Positions 25,468 to 33,683 of a DNA stretch of 43,324 nt are shown piece by piece. The position numbers were made by a program, and so were the translations under genes. The stretch is from Pseudomonadota bacterium (GTDB lineage Bacteria > Pseudomonadota > Gammaproteobacteria > JAADHS01), in NCBI GenBank assembly GCA_021821045.1, contig JAKACW010000034.1, forward strand, positions 1 through 43,324. Reading direction: 5' to 3'. The notes under the pieces were generated by a model that saw nothing but the letters and a program-made list of their open reading frames with translations, was not told the origin of the DNA and ran no database searches. How positions within the stretch are numbered: position 1 is the first letter of the stretch; each line of letters begins with the position of its first letter.

Positions 25468-26844
25468 ATGCAGAATCTTTTGGTATCGATGTCATTGCGG
25501 GCAAAGGTTGGCTTGGCAGCGGCGTTAGTACTGGCATCCACGAGCGCGCTCGCTGAGATCGGCCCCCCCGAGAAGGAAGATCTCAAATTCGGCTTCATCA
25601 AACTTACCGACATGGCGCCCTTGGCGATTGCCTACGAGAAAGGCTACTTCGAAGACGAAGGTCTGTTTGTCAGCCTCGAAGCGCAGGCGAATTGGAAAGT
25701 GCTGCTCGATCGCGTTATAGACGGCGAACTGGACGGCGCCCACATGTTGGCGGGGCAGCCTTTGGGCGCGACCATCGGCTTCGGCACCCAGGCCCACGTC
25801 GTTACCGCTTTCAGCATGGATCTCAACGGCAACGGCATCACCGTCGCCAAGAGCGTGTGGGATGAAATGAAAAAGCACGTCCCCATGGAAAACGGCAAGC
25901 CGGTGCATCCGGTAAAAGCCGATGCGCTCAAGCCGGTGGTGGAAAAATATCGCAAAGAAGGCAAAGCGTTCAACATGGGCATGGTGTTCCCCGTGTCGAC
26001 TCACAATTATGAGCTGCGCTACTGGCTGGCCGCGGGCGGCATCAACCCGGGATTTTACGCTCCGGCCAAGGGCGACATCACCGGACAGCTCAAAGCCGAT
26101 GTATTGCTCAGCGTAACGCCGCCGCCCCAAATGCCCTCCACCTTGGAAGCCGGAACCATTCTTGGTTACTGCGTTGGAGAGCCGTGGAATCAGCAGGCGG
26201 TATTTAAAGGGATCGGCGTGCCCGTCATCACCGACTACGAGATCTGGAAGAACAACCCGGAGAAAGTATTCGGTGTCAGCAGCGACTGGGCGAAGAAATA
26301 TCCCAACACCCACATTCGCGTCGTCAAGGCGCTGATTCGCGCCGCTTACTGGTTGGACGAGAACAGCAACAAGAATCGCCCGGAGGCGGTGAAGATTCTC
26401 GCCAAGAGCCAGTACGTGGGCGCCGACTACGACGTCATCGCCAACAGCATGACCGGAACCTTCGAGTACGAGAAGGGCGACAAGCGGGAGGTGCCGGATT
26501 TCAACGTGTTCTTCCGCTACAACGCGACCTATCCCTACTACAGCGATGCGATTTGGTATCTGACGCAGATGCGCCGCTGGGGTCAGATCGCCGAACAGAA
26601 GCCGGACGACTGGTACAAGGAAACGGCGAAGAAAGTCTACCGGCCGGACATTTACGCCGCCGCCGCGAAGGAGTTGATCGCAGAAGGTAAATTCAAAGCA
26701 AGCGACTTCCCCGACTTCGCCACCGAGACCGGCTATCGAGCTCCCCAGTCCGAGTTCATCGATGGCGTGACCTACGACGGAACAAAACCCAATGAGTATC
26801 TGGAGAAGTTCTCCATTGGGTTGAAAGGTAAGGAAACGATTTAA
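25468..26844 (+). CDS. nrtA: Nitrate ABC transporter substrate-binding protein (NrtA-type)
   Basis: A 458-residue protein from ATG 25468, with GGAG 6 bp upstream. The signal peptide (about 1-29, ending ASTSALA-E) shows it is periplasmic. The fold resembles NrtA/CmpA/SsuA proteins: [22 protein letters not shown], the ligand-pocket region [20 protein letters not shown], and [12 protein letters not shown], typical of nitrate or bicarbonate binders. The downstream permease and ATPase genes, and the nasT control of the neighbouring operon, favour nitrate/nitrite over bicarbonate, taurine or cyanate. It is not NasS, which has no signal peptide. Confidence 0.88.
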   Translation: MQNLLVSMSLRAKVGLAAALVLASTSALAEIGPPEKEDLKFGFIKLTDMAPLAIAYEKGYFEDEGLFVSLEAQANWKVLLDRVIDGELDGAHMLAGQPLGATIGFGTQAHVVTAFSMDLNGNGITVAKSVWDEMKKHVPMENGKPVHPVKADALKPVVEKYRKEGKAFNMGMVFPVSTHNYELRYWLAAGGINPGFYAPAKGDITGQLKADVLLSVTPPPQMPSTLEAGTILGYCVGEPWNQQAVFKGIGVPVITDYEIWKNNPEKVFGVSSDWAKKYPNTHIRVVKALIRAAYWLDENSNKNRPEAVKILAKSQYVGADYDVIANSMTGTFEYEKGDKREVPDFNVFFRYNATYPYYSDAIWYLTQMRRWGQIAEQKPDDWYKETAKKVYRPDIYAAAAKELIAEGKFKASDFPDFATETGYRAPQSEFIDGVTYDGTKPNEYLEKFSIGLKGKETI

Positions 26845-26861
26845 TTGGAATCGCAAATGTT

Positions 26862-26922
26862 GTGGGAGCGGATTATTCCGCGATTGGGCTGGCGAAGAAT
26901 CGCGGTAGGAAACCGCTCCCAC
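26862..26922. repeat. REP-like inverted pair between nrtA and nrtB
   Basis: An ATTATT-type copy faces a TTTCCTA-type copy. The element separates the binding-protein gene from the permease gene and ends 18 bp before the nrtB start. Such hairpins can protect the upstream mRNA, which fits a need for excess binding protein. Confidence 0.87.
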
Positions 26923-26939
26923 AAAGAAAGGTGAAGTTT

Positions 26940-27959
26940 ATGAATTCTCAAACAGCAACCATACCGAAAGCCGGCGATCTGGCGCGCAACTGGATCTCCA
27001 AGTGGTTAGCCGACAGCAACCCCGTCGCAACGCTAAAAGATATGAGCTTCAATCTCGGCGTTCCCTTGCTCGCCCTGGTGGCCTTCTGTCTGTTGTGGGC
27101 GGGCGTGGCCTCGAAGGTCCAAACGTCGCTCGGACAATTGCCCGGCCCCACCATGGTATGGGGTCAGGCGATGACGCTGTATCAGGAACACAAAGCGGAG
27201 CGCGAGAAGGAAGCGGCTTTCTATGAGCGCCAAGAGCAGCGCAATGCGGAAAAGCTCGCCGCCGATCCCAACGCCGACGTGAAGATCCGACCCTACACCG
27301 GCAAGCCGACCTTTATCGATCAAATCAAGACCAGCTTGTTTACGGTCGCGACGGGCTTTCTGCTGGCGGCGTTGATCGCCATTCCGGTCGGCATCGTGTG
27401 CGGGCTCAACAGCGGACTGTATCGGGCTTTCAACCCGCTGATTCAGATCTTCAAGCCGGTTTCGCCGCTGGCCTGGCTGCCCATTGTCACCATGGTGGTC
27501 AGCGCGCTGTATGTGTCGGACGATCCGATGTTTTCCAAGTCGTACCTCAACTCCGCCATCACCGTGATGCTGTGCTGCGTGTGGCCGACCATCATCAACA
27601 CCACGGTGGGCGTGGCGTCGGTGGACAAAGATCTGCTGAACGTCAGTCGCGTGCTGCGTTTGAGCTGGTTCACCAATGTCATCAAGATCGTCATTCCGTC
27701 GGCGATTCCCATGATATTCACCGGGCTGCGGGTGTCGCTCGGCATCGGCTGGATGGTGCTCATCGCGGCGGAAATGCTGGCCCAGAACCCCGGCCTCGGC
27801 AAGTTCGTGTGGGATGAGTTTCAGAACGGCAGCTCCGATTCGTTGGCCCGCATCATGGCGGCGGTGTTCACCATCGGCATCATCGGTTTCTTACTCGACC
27901 GCATCATGCTCGGCATTCAACGCTGGGTAAGTTGGGATAAAGCGGCGAACTTGCGTTAG
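26940..27959 (+). CDS. nrtB: Nitrate ABC transporter permease (NrtB-type)
   Basis: A 339-residue inner-membrane protein from ATG 26940; the frame is open upstream only through the REP pair. After one N-terminal helix (about 37-57) there is a charged, coiled periplasmic segment (EHKAEREKEAAFYERQEQRN), then a BPD-type permease domain with about five helices. The EAA-type loop is VDKDLLNVSRVLRLSWFTNVIK followed by IPSAIPMIFTGLRVSLG. The family is that of NrtB/CmpB/SsuC. It forms the channel with the ATPase encoded downstream. Confidence 0.9.
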   Translation: MNSQTATIPKAGDLARNWISKWLADSNPVATLKDMSFNLGVPLLALVAFCLLWAGVASKVQTSLGQLPGPTMVWGQAMTLYQEHKAEREKEAAFYERQEQRNAEKLAADPNADVKIRPYTGKPTFIDQIKTSLFTVATGFLLAALIAIPVGIVCGLNSGLYRAFNPLIQIFKPVSPLAWLPIVTMVVSALYVSDDPMFSKSYLNSAITVMLCCVWPTIINTTVGVASVDKDLLNVSRVLRLSWFTNVIKIVIPSAIPMIFTGLRVSLGIGWMVLIAAEMLAQNPGLGKFVWDEFQNGSSDSLARIMAAVFTIGIIGFLLDRIMLGIQRWVSWDKAANLR

Positions 27960-27990
27960 ACGTGGACAAGGGTAAACAACTGTGACAACG

Positions 27991-28014
27991 AATCGCGGAA
28001 TAATCCGCTCCCAC
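27991..28014. repeat. REP-like palindrome (single) between nrtB and nrtD
   Basis: A single copy (AATCGCGG...CCGCTCCCAC) lies in the 86-bp gap between permease and ATPase genes. It is the fourth REP-type element within the nitrogen-oxide island. Confidence 0.85.
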
Positions 28015-28045
28015 AATGGATCGCGATTCTTTCTGAGGACTTAGC

Positions 28046-28933
28046 ATGACAACCGACAACTATCTCGAACTCAGCCAAGTTGCCATTACCTTCCCCACGC
28101 CGAAGGGGCCGTTTCTCGCCTTGCAGGACGTGAATCTCAAAATCGCCAAGGGCGAGTTTATTTCCGTCATCGGCCATTCCGGTTGCGGCAAATCGACTGT
28201 TCTGAATATTGTGGCGGGCTTGCACCAAGCGACCACGGGCGGCGTGATTCTCGAAGGCAAGGAAGTCACCGAGCCCGGCCCCGACCGAGCGGTGGTGTTT
28301 CAAAATCACTCGCTGCTGCCGTGGCTGACCGCTTATGAAAACGTCGAACTGGCAGTTAAGCGCGTCTTCGGCAAGAAGAAATCCAAGCAGGAAATCGCCC
28401 AGTGGGTCGAACACAATCTTGGTTTGGTGCACATGGAACACGCCATGCACAAACGGCCCCACGAGATTTCAGGCGGGATGAAGCAGCGCGTCGGCATTGC
28501 GCGGGCGCTGGCCATGGAGCCCAAGGTGCTGCTGATGGACGAGCCTTTTGGCGCATTGGATGCCCTGACCCGGGCCCACATGCAGGACTCGCTGATGGAA
28601 ATCCAGAATCGCCTGAACAACACGGTGATCATGGTGACCCACGACGTCGACGAGGCGGTGTTGCTCTCCGATCGCATTGTCATGATGAACCAAGGTCCGG
28701 GCGCCACCATCGGCGAGATTCTCAAAATCGATCTGCCGCGACCGCGGGATCGGGTCACTCTGGCCGAGACGCCGGAATACAACCACTACCGCGCGGCGGT
28801 GCTGCAGTTTCTGTATGCGAAAAAGCACGCGTCCGCCAAGCCAGCGGTCAAGAGCGAAGCGGTTGAGGAAACGGCCGAGCCGGAGCCGGGGTTGGTGTCG
28901 TTGGAGGAGCACAAGAAGAAGAAATTCGGCTGA
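28046..28933 (+). CDS. nrtD: Nitrate ABC transporter ATP-binding protein (NrtD-type)
   Basis: A 295-residue ABC ATPase. Walker A GHSGCGKST (43-51), Q-loop VFQNHSLLPW, signature ISGGMKQR, Walker B VLLMDEPFGALD and H-loop VTHDVDEA are all intact. The last 45 residues (KKHASAKPAVKSEAVEETAEPE and beyond) are a charged tail not needed for the ATPase fold. It is of the NrtD/SsuB/TauB family and energises uptake with the preceding permease. GAGGAC before ATG 28046 can serve as ribosome site. Confidence 0.92.
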   Translation: MTTDNYLELSQVAITFPTPKGPFLALQDVNLKIAKGEFISVIGHSGCGKSTVLNIVAGLHQATTGGVILEGKEVTEPGPDRAVVFQNHSLLPWLTAYENVELAVKRVFGKKKSKQEIAQWVEHNLGLVHMEHAMHKRPHEISGGMKQRVGIARALAMEPKVLLMDEPFGALDALTRAHMQDSLMEIQNRLNNTVIMVTHDVDEAVLLSDRIVMMNQGPGATIGEILKIDLPRPRDRVTLAETPEYNHYRAAVLQFLYAKKHASAKPAVKSEAVEETAEPEPGLVSLEEHKKKKFG

Positions 28934-28935
28934 AG

Positions 28936-28960
28936 AATCGCGAAAAGAATTCGCTCCCAC
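28936..28960. repeat. Degenerate REP-like palindrome
   Basis: AATCGCG...CGCTCCCAC with a changed centre lies just after the nrtD stop. It is a decayed copy of the dispersed element and may mark the transcript end. Confidence 0.65.
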
Positions 28961-28995
28961 AAGGCGCGGCGAATCGCGGTCGGCGGCGTCGTGAG

Positions 28996-29070
28996 TGGTG
29001 GGCGGTACTGGGATCGAACCAGTGACCCCTGCCGTGTGAAGGCAGTGCTCTCCCGCTGAGCTAACCGCCC
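28996..29070 (-). tRNA. tRNA-Val (anticodon CAC)
   Basis: Read on the minus strand, GGGCGGT pairs with ACCGCCC in the acceptor stem. The D-arm is TAGCTCAGCGGGAGAGCA, the T-loop region is GGTTCGATCCC, and CCA is encoded (28996-28998). The anticodon stem CTGCC/GGCAG encloses loop TTCACAC, giving anticodon CAC (29036-29038), which reads GUG. Confidence 0.97.
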
Positions 29071-29079
29071 ACTCGATTT

Positions 29080-29116
29080 GCTCTGAGATTCTAAGAGCGC
29101 GCCACCTGTCCGTCAA
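29080..29116 (-). promoter_or_regulatory. Sigma-70 promoter of tRNA-Val
   Basis: On the minus strand, -35 TTGACG (29116-29111) and -10 TAGAAT (29093-29088) are spaced by exactly 17 bp. The predicted start near 29080 is about 10 nt before the mature 5' end of the tRNA. Confidence 0.8.
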
Positions 29117-29201
29117 ACAGCGGCGCGGATTTTCGCTACATTTTTCAGGCTATGCGCCTTTGTGCCACAATGGGGTCATTGCGTACAACCATGGATGGCA
29201 C

Positions 29202-31394
29202 ATGTGCGGCTTCGCGGGTTTTGTTTCCTTTCCCATTGAAACGCGTCCTCGCGACGAGCGGCAGTCCATTCTGCAGCGCATGAGCCGAGCCCTGGCCCAC
29301 CGCGGACCGGACGACGAGACGTTTTACCTCGACGACCACCTGTCATTCGTGTTCCGCCGCCTGTCCATCATCGACGTGGCCGGCGGCGCTCAGCCGATCT
29401 GGAATGAAGACAAATCGATGTTCGTCGCCGTGAACGGCGAGATCTACAACTACCGCGAACTGCGGCGCTCCCTCGAAGGCAAGCACACCTTCAGCACCCA
29501 CTCGGATTCCGAGGTGGTGCTCCACCTGTTCGAGGAGCACGGCATGGCGGCATTCGCCATGCTCAACGGCATGTATTCGGTGGTGTTGTGGAATGGGAAA
29601 AGCAAACAACTCGTTCTTGCCCGCGACCGTTTCGGCATCAAACCGCTTTATTACGCCGAAGTCGACAGCGGCGTGCTGTTTGGCTCGGAGCTGAAAGGCC
29701 TGCTCATGCATCCGCGCTGCCCGCGCGAACTGGACTGGGCGGACCTAACGGCCGTTGGGCTGAGCCAGCGTAGCCAAGTTCCGAGCTACGTCAAAGATGT
29801 ACATCATCTTCCGGCGGGCGCCTATGCCGCAGTATCGCCGAACGCACCGATCAACGTGCGCTCCTATTGGCGTATCGAGGCGTTGAGTTCGAACAAAGCG
29901 ACGGCATCCCGTCCGGCCGATTATGTCGACGAATACGAAGCCCTGCTGGTCGACAGCGTGCAACGGCAACTGATGAGCGACGTGCCCATCGGTTTGATGC
30001 TTAGCGGCGGGATCGATTCCAGCCTCATCGCCGCCATCGCCGCCAAAACCGGCGCGGAGTTTCACTGCTTCAGTTTCGCCGAGGAGAACACCTATCTCTC
30101 GGGCGATCTGCAGGACTCGGTGAACGTAACTAATACACTGAACTTGCCCCACCATCCGGTGTATTTCGACTTGACGACGTTGCTGGCGGAGATCGATTTC
30201 GGTCTGGCGACGCTGGAGCACTTCGTGTGGATGATGGATTCGCCGCGCTTCGATCTTGAATTTCTTTTCAAGCACGAGATTCACCGTTTCGTTAAAACCC
30301 GCTATCCCGCCGTCAAGGTGCTGCTGCTCGGGCAAGGCGCTGACGAGTTCAGCGGCGGTTATTCGGGGCTCGACGAGGGCAACTACAAGGATTGGGATGA
30401 CTACATGGCGCGCTCGGTCGAGCTGGGCGTGCGCAGCGCAGTCGCCGGGGATCGAGGGATTCCGTCGCGGTTCGTTGCCTTGTTGCGCGACGGCCAAGAC
30501 GACGGCGCGCGATCGTTTCGCGACTATGATCGCCGCATGGAGAACTACTACTATCAAATGCAGCATTTCAATCTATGGCACGAGGACCGCACCAGCTCGT
30601 CCCAAGGCAGGGAAGCACGGGTGCCGTTTCTGGATCATCGTCTAGTGGAGTTTGCTTTTGCGGTTCCGCAATCCCTGCGCCGGGATTTGTTCTGGAACAA
30701 GCGCATCGTGCGCGATGTGATTGCCCGGCAACTGCCTTCCTATCCGCGCGGCAAGAAAAAGATTCCGTTTTTTGTCACGGCGCAACGAAAATCGATCGAG
30801 AAGTTCAGCGCGGCGATTTTGAGCAAAGTGTATCCGGCGTTCGAAGAGAAGTACCTGAGTGAGGACGACGCGCTATTCGGTCAGGCGGAGTTCCACGCAC
30901 TTGTCGAGCGGGCGCAACGCAGAGGCGGCGCCGATGAGGAAGCGGTCTGGTTGGCGATGGAAGCGATGTGTGTGCAGATCTTCGTGAATCAGCTCGCCGC
31001 GACCGCAGCGCAGACGGCCGCGCCGTTGCCGGAGTTGATTCGGGCATCGCCGTTGCTGGAGTTGACGCACGAGCAGCGAGCCGAACTGGGGCGGTGTTTC
31101 GTTTCTAACGCGCAGGCCGACGACGCCGGTTTTGAGTTTGTGCCGGGGCTGCGTTTCGCGTCCGCCTTGCCAGCCGATCCCGCGACGACCCATTTATTGG
31201 TGATCAAGGACGACAAAGTGCTCGGCAAATTGAAATTGCCCGGCGCCCAGCATTGGGTTACGCGCTGGCTCGGCGCACCGGACGCCCTCTCAAGACGCTG
31301 GCAGATCGAGCAGGTGGCCAGCGAAACCCATGCCGCATTAAGCGCCGTAGAAGGTTTTATAGCGGGTCTGCGCGAGCGCGGCTACGTTCAATAA
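29202..31394 (+). CDS. asnB: Asparagine synthetase (glutamine-hydrolysing)
   Basis: A 730-residue protein. The start at 29202 is fixed by the class II amidotransferase rule that Cys2 is the nucleophile (MCGFAGFV). The GATase domain (2 to about 210) shows HRGPDDE, NGEIYNYREL and DRFGIKPLYY. The synthetase domain has the ATP-pyrophosphatase loop SGGIDSS (268-274) and GQGADEFSGGY. Residues past about 600 form an extra 120-residue C-terminal part, longer than E. coli AsnB (about 550), reminiscent of AsnB-like enzymes that amidate other substrates. It is a single gene between two tRNAs, and the neighbourhood does not point to a special substrate, so plain asparagine synthesis is the default. Confidence 0.88.
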   Translation: MCGFAGFVSFPIETRPRDERQSILQRMSRALAHRGPDDETFYLDDHLSFVFRRLSIIDVAGGAQPIWNEDKSMFVAVNGEIYNYRELRRSLEGKHTFSTHSDSEVVLHLFEEHGMAAFAMLNGMYSVVLWNGKSKQLVLARDRFGIKPLYYAEVDSGVLFGSELKGLLMHPRCPRELDWADLTAVGLSQRSQVPSYVKDVHHLPAGAYAAVSPNAPINVRSYWRIEALSSNKATASRPADYVDEYEALLVDSVQRQLMSDVPIGLMLSGGIDSSLIAAIAAKTGAEFHCFSFAEENTYLSGDLQDSVNVTNTLNLPHHPVYFDLTTLLAEIDFGLATLEHFVWMMDSPRFDLEFLFKHEIHRFVKTRYPAVKVLLLGQGADEFSGGYSGLDEGNYKDWDDYMARSVELGVRSAVAGDRGIPSRFVALLRDGQDDGARSFRDYDRRMENYYYQMQHFNLWHEDRTSSSQGREARVPFLDHRLVEFAFAVPQSLRRDLFWNKRIVRDVIARQLPSYPRGKKKIPFFVTAQRKSIEKFSAAILSKVYPAFEEKYLSEDDALFGQAEFHALVERAQRRGGADEEAVWLAMEAMCVQIFVNQLAATAAQTAAPLPELIRASPLLELTHEQRAELGRCFVSNAQADDAGFEFVPGLRFASALPADPATTHLLVIKDDKVLGKLKLPGAQHWVTRWLGAPDALSRRWQIEQVASETHAALSAVEGFIAGLRERGYVQ

Positions 31395-31448
31395 CCCCTC
31401 TGATTGGGTAGACCTTTTGGCGTCGCTTCGTTATTCTATCCGCCACTC

Positions 31449-31454
31449 TATATA
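31449..31454 (+). promoter_or_regulatory. Possible -10 box of tRNA-Arg
   Basis: TATATA at 31449-31454 lies 12 bp before the tRNA 5' end. The best -35 partner at the right spacing is TTCGTT (31427-31432, 16 bp), which is poor. Position is the main support. Confidence 0.4.
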
Positions 31455-31465
31455 TATGCTCCCAC

Positions 31466-31542
31466 GCGCCCGTAGCTCAGCTGGATAGAGCGCAGCCCTC
31501 CGGAGGCTGAGGTCAGGGGTTCGAATCCCTTCGGGCGCGCCA
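31466..31542 (+). tRNA. tRNA-Arg (anticodon CCG)
   Basis: GCGCCCG pairs with CGGGCGC in the acceptor stem; D-arm TAGCTCAGCTGGATAGAGC, T-arm GGGGTTCGAATCCC, and CCA encoded at 31540-31542. The anticodon stem CAGCC/GGCTG encloses loop CTCCGGA, giving CCG (31500-31502), which reads CGG. Confidence 0.97.
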
Positions 31543-31576
31543 ACTCGCTTCCACCCCGAAATGTTTTTCCGCTGCC

Positions 31577-31605
31577 GGGAATAAAACCCGATGGCCGCTT
31601 GTTTA
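31577..31605 (+). promoter_or_regulatory. Possible ECF-type promoter before the 31686-33647 genes
   Basis: GGGAAT (31577-31582) and TGTTTA (31600-31605) are 17 bp apart, an arrangement like the GGAA-type -35 and short -10 of extracytoplasmic-function sigma promoters. An ECF sigma gene is at 40763. The match is loose. Confidence 0.3.
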
Positions 31606-31685
31606 TCCCAAAGACAGCGGTCGCTTTTCGCGGCTAAAACAATTACCGGGTCAGGTTCAAATCGACCTAGACAGGGGAGGATCCC

Positions 31686-31760
31686 ATGTCGAGATCACAA
31701 AACAGTCGGGCGCGTAAATCCGCAAATGCGTTTCACACCAAGGAGTCACTCTATGTTTAA
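31686..31760 (+). CDS. 24-codon leader ORF overlapping the next gene
   Basis: ATG 31686 is preceded by a very strong GGGGAGG (31674-31680, 5-bp spacing). The peptide has 24 residues (begins MSRSQNSRARKSANAF, ends KESLYV), basic and soluble, with no signal or membrane segment. Its TAA (31758-31760) lies 5 bp past the next gene's ATG 31753 in another frame, so ribosomes leaving the leader could restart there. No known leader peptide is recognised, and no run of one amino acid suggests attenuation. Translation coupling is the simplest role. The downstream gene also has its own AGGAG. Confidence 0.5.
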   Translation: MSRSQNSRARKSANAFHTKESLYV

Positions 31761-32130
31761 GCGAAACAACCACGTTCTTTGCTCCGGTCTGGCCGTTCTC
31801 GCGCTCACCGGCGCCAGCTTGAGTGTATCCGCTGTCGCCGACGACATGGCCATGGCTACGGGGACCGTTACCATCATGTCGCCTGCGGACGGAGCCATGC
31901 TCTCTTCCAACGGCGAGAACAAACTTGACTACGCCATCACCCTTGGCAAAGGCGATGACCACTTTCATGTGTGGGTCGATGAAGAAAAGAGCCCGGCGCA
32001 GCGTGATCTGAAGGGCAGCTATGTGTTGCCTAAGCTCACTCCCGGTAAGCACGCCATCACCATCAAGGTCGTCGACAAAGGGCATGTGCCCACTGGTCCC
32101 GAGCAGACGGTTTCCGTTCTGGTGGAGTAA
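31753..32130 (+). CDS. Small periplasmic Ig-like protein
   Basis: A 125-residue protein from ATG 31753 with AGGAG 7 bp upstream. A signal peptide ends near SAVA-D (about residue 31). The mature part is a single beta-rich domain (TVTIMSPADGAMLSSNGENK, DDHFHVWVDEE, LPKLTPGKHAITIKVVDKGH) similar in outline to DUF4399-type domains. The Met- and His-bearing N-terminus (DDMAMATG, HFH) might bind metal, but this is a guess. It is followed 5 bp later by a small membrane protein gene and then a di-haem peroxidase-like gene. Confidence 0.75.
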   Translation: MFKRNNHVLCSGLAVLALTGASLSVSAVADDMAMATGTVTIMSPADGAMLSSNGENKLDYAITLGKGDDHFHVWVDEEKSPAQRDLKGSYVLPKLTPGKHAITIKVVDKGHVPTGPEQTVSVLVE

Positions 32131-32135
32131 GCGGC

Positions 32136-32540
32136 GTGGCCGCCGATCTCGCGTACGCAATTGTCCAGACTGTTCATAACTTCGGGGCTGTCGCCGTCGT
32201 CGGCAGCCCCGCCGCCGCGTGGGTCTGGCAACGTGAGCAACGCATGCCACCGATGGCGTTGGTCTGGTTAACGCTGTCCGGTTGGATTATTCAGGCATTG
32301 AGCGGCAGCGCCTTCGCGGTAACGAGTTATACGTCACGCGGCGAACTGCCGGAAGTTGCGGGCGTGGCGTTCGTCGCGCTGTGTGTGAAAGTGCTGTGCG
32401 CCGTCGTCGGCATGGTCTTGCTATGCGCGTTTAGCTGGACCTCGTGGCGTCAACGCATGCAGTTGTGGATCTGGCCGAGCTTGGTCGGTATCGGCGCGAC
32501 GGCGTTGACCGGCGCGGCATTTTTGCGCTGGTTCGGTTAG
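32136..32540 (+). CDS. Small four-helix membrane protein
   Basis: A 134-residue protein starting at GTG 32136, with GGAG 8 bp upstream inside the preceding gene's end. Four hydrophobic helices fill most of the chain. His14 (VQTVHNFGAVAVVG) in the first helix could ligate haem, as in small cytochrome-b-like or CopD-like proteins, but only one such residue is obvious. No family is recognised with confidence. The gap of 5 bp upstream and 33 bp downstream suggests one operon with the Ig-like protein and the di-haem protein. Confidence 0.75.
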   Translation: MAADLAYAIVQTVHNFGAVAVVGSPAAAWVWQREQRMPPMALVWLTLSGWIIQALSGSAFAVTSYTSRGELPEVAGVAFVALCVKVLCAVVGMVLLCAFSWTSWRQRMQLWIWPSLVGIGATALTGAAFLRWFG

Positions 32541-32573
32541 CATAGGCGCGCACACAGTCCAGGAGAGAACATT

Positions 32574-33647
32574 ATGTCCTTTCGAGTATTGAATATGAGA
32601 AGTTGGTTCATCGTGACTTGCATGTTCGCGACCGCGCCTTCGGCATGGACTGCGGACGTTCCCGACATCGGCCCGTTGCCGCCCGTTACGGCCAATCCGG
32701 ACAATCAACCCACACCCGAACGCATGGCGCTGGGTCAGGCATTGTTTTTTGATAATCGCATCTCGGGCAGCGGCAACATGAACTGTTCGAGCTGCCATTT
32801 GCCCAATGTCGGCTGGACGTTGCCGTCCGCGTTTTCCCTCGCCAACGAAGGCTTCGTCGAGCGGCGCAGTGCGCCGACGCTCATCAACGTCGGCTACAAC
32901 AAAGCGCTGATCTGGGACGGGCGCGCGCCGAACTTGGAAAAGCAGGCCATCGGTTCCACGACCAACCCCGTCCACAAGGGGCAGAACATGGACACGTTGA
33001 TGAAGATCCTCAACGACGATCCTAAAGTGGTCGCGATGTTTAAGGCCGCCTACAACAGCAAACCCAATCCCGATGACTACGGTCGCGCCATGGCGGTGTG
33101 GCAACGGCATTTTCTGGTGACGGGCGACAGCGCCTTCGACAAATACATGAAAGGCGACAAATCTGCGCTGAGCGAGTCGGCTGTGCGCGGTATGGCGATC
33201 TTCAAGGGCAAGGGTGGCTGTATCGCCTGCCACAACGGTTCTAACTTTACTGATTCCGATTTTCACAATACGGGGCTGAAACGCAATCCCGAGTTCGATA
33301 AGCCCGAGTTTCGTAAGATCTTGGCGTTCGACGCCAAGCGCATGAAACTCGACGATCCGGATAACGTCACCGATGATCCGGGCCGGTACCTGGTCACCAA
33401 GAACAAGGCCGATTGGAAGAAATTCAAAACGCCGACCCTGCGCAACATCACCGACACGGCGCCTTATATGCATGACGGTCGGTATCAAACGCTAGATGTG
33501 GTCATCGATCACTACAACCGCGGCGGCGATGGGGTGGAAAACCAGGATCCGCGCATCAAGCCGCTGGGGCTTACCGCGACGGAGAAGGCGGATCTCAAGG
33601 CTTTTCTTGAGTCGCTATGGGGGCCGTTGCCCAGCTTGGCGATGTAA
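32574..33647 (+). CDS. Di-haem cytochrome c peroxidase/MauG-family protein
   Basis: A 357-residue periplasmic protein. The signal peptide ends near SAWTA-D (about 27). Two haem motifs are present, CSSCH (71-75) and CIACH (216-220), with the family features FFDNRISGSGNMNCSSCH, LIWDGRAPNLEKQA, FKTPTLRNI and APYMHDGRYQTL. AGGAGAG precedes ATG 32574. The family contains hydrogen-peroxide-reducing CcpA enzymes and MauG-like enzymes that oxidise protein side chains. Its neighbours (small periplasmic and membrane proteins) could be a substrate and an electron partner, which would favour the MauG side. No decisive residue was identified. Confidence 0.88.
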   Translation: MSFRVLNMRSWFIVTCMFATAPSAWTADVPDIGPLPPVTANPDNQPTPERMALGQALFFDNRISGSGNMNCSSCHLPNVGWTLPSAFSLANEGFVERRSAPTLINVGYNKALIWDGRAPNLEKQAIGSTTNPVHKGQNMDTLMKILNDDPKVVAMFKAAYNSKPNPDDYGRAMAVWQRHFLVTGDSAFDKYMKGDKSALSESAVRGMAIFKGKGGCIACHNGSNFTDSDFHNTGLKRNPEFDKPEFRKILAFDAKRMKLDDPDNVTDDPGRYLVTKNKADWKKFKTPTLRNITDTAPYMHDGRYQTLDVVIDHYNRGGDGVENQDPRIKPLGLTATEKADLKAFLESLWGPLPSLAM

Positions 33648-33683
33648 GACTTACACAATTTAAAACTGATTTGGAGGTAAAGA

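Noticed and set aside
25468-26844. NasS nitrate sensor
   Set aside because: A clear signal peptide and the adjoining permease and ATPase genes make it a transporter component.
25525-26922. Minus-strand open frame of 465 codons opposite nrtA
   Set aside because: Shadow of the binding-protein gene; its start lies in a REP element.
32421-33488. Long minus-strand open frame of 355 codons
   Set aside because: Antisense to the di-haem cytochrome gene, whose CXXCH motifs and signal peptide are clear.
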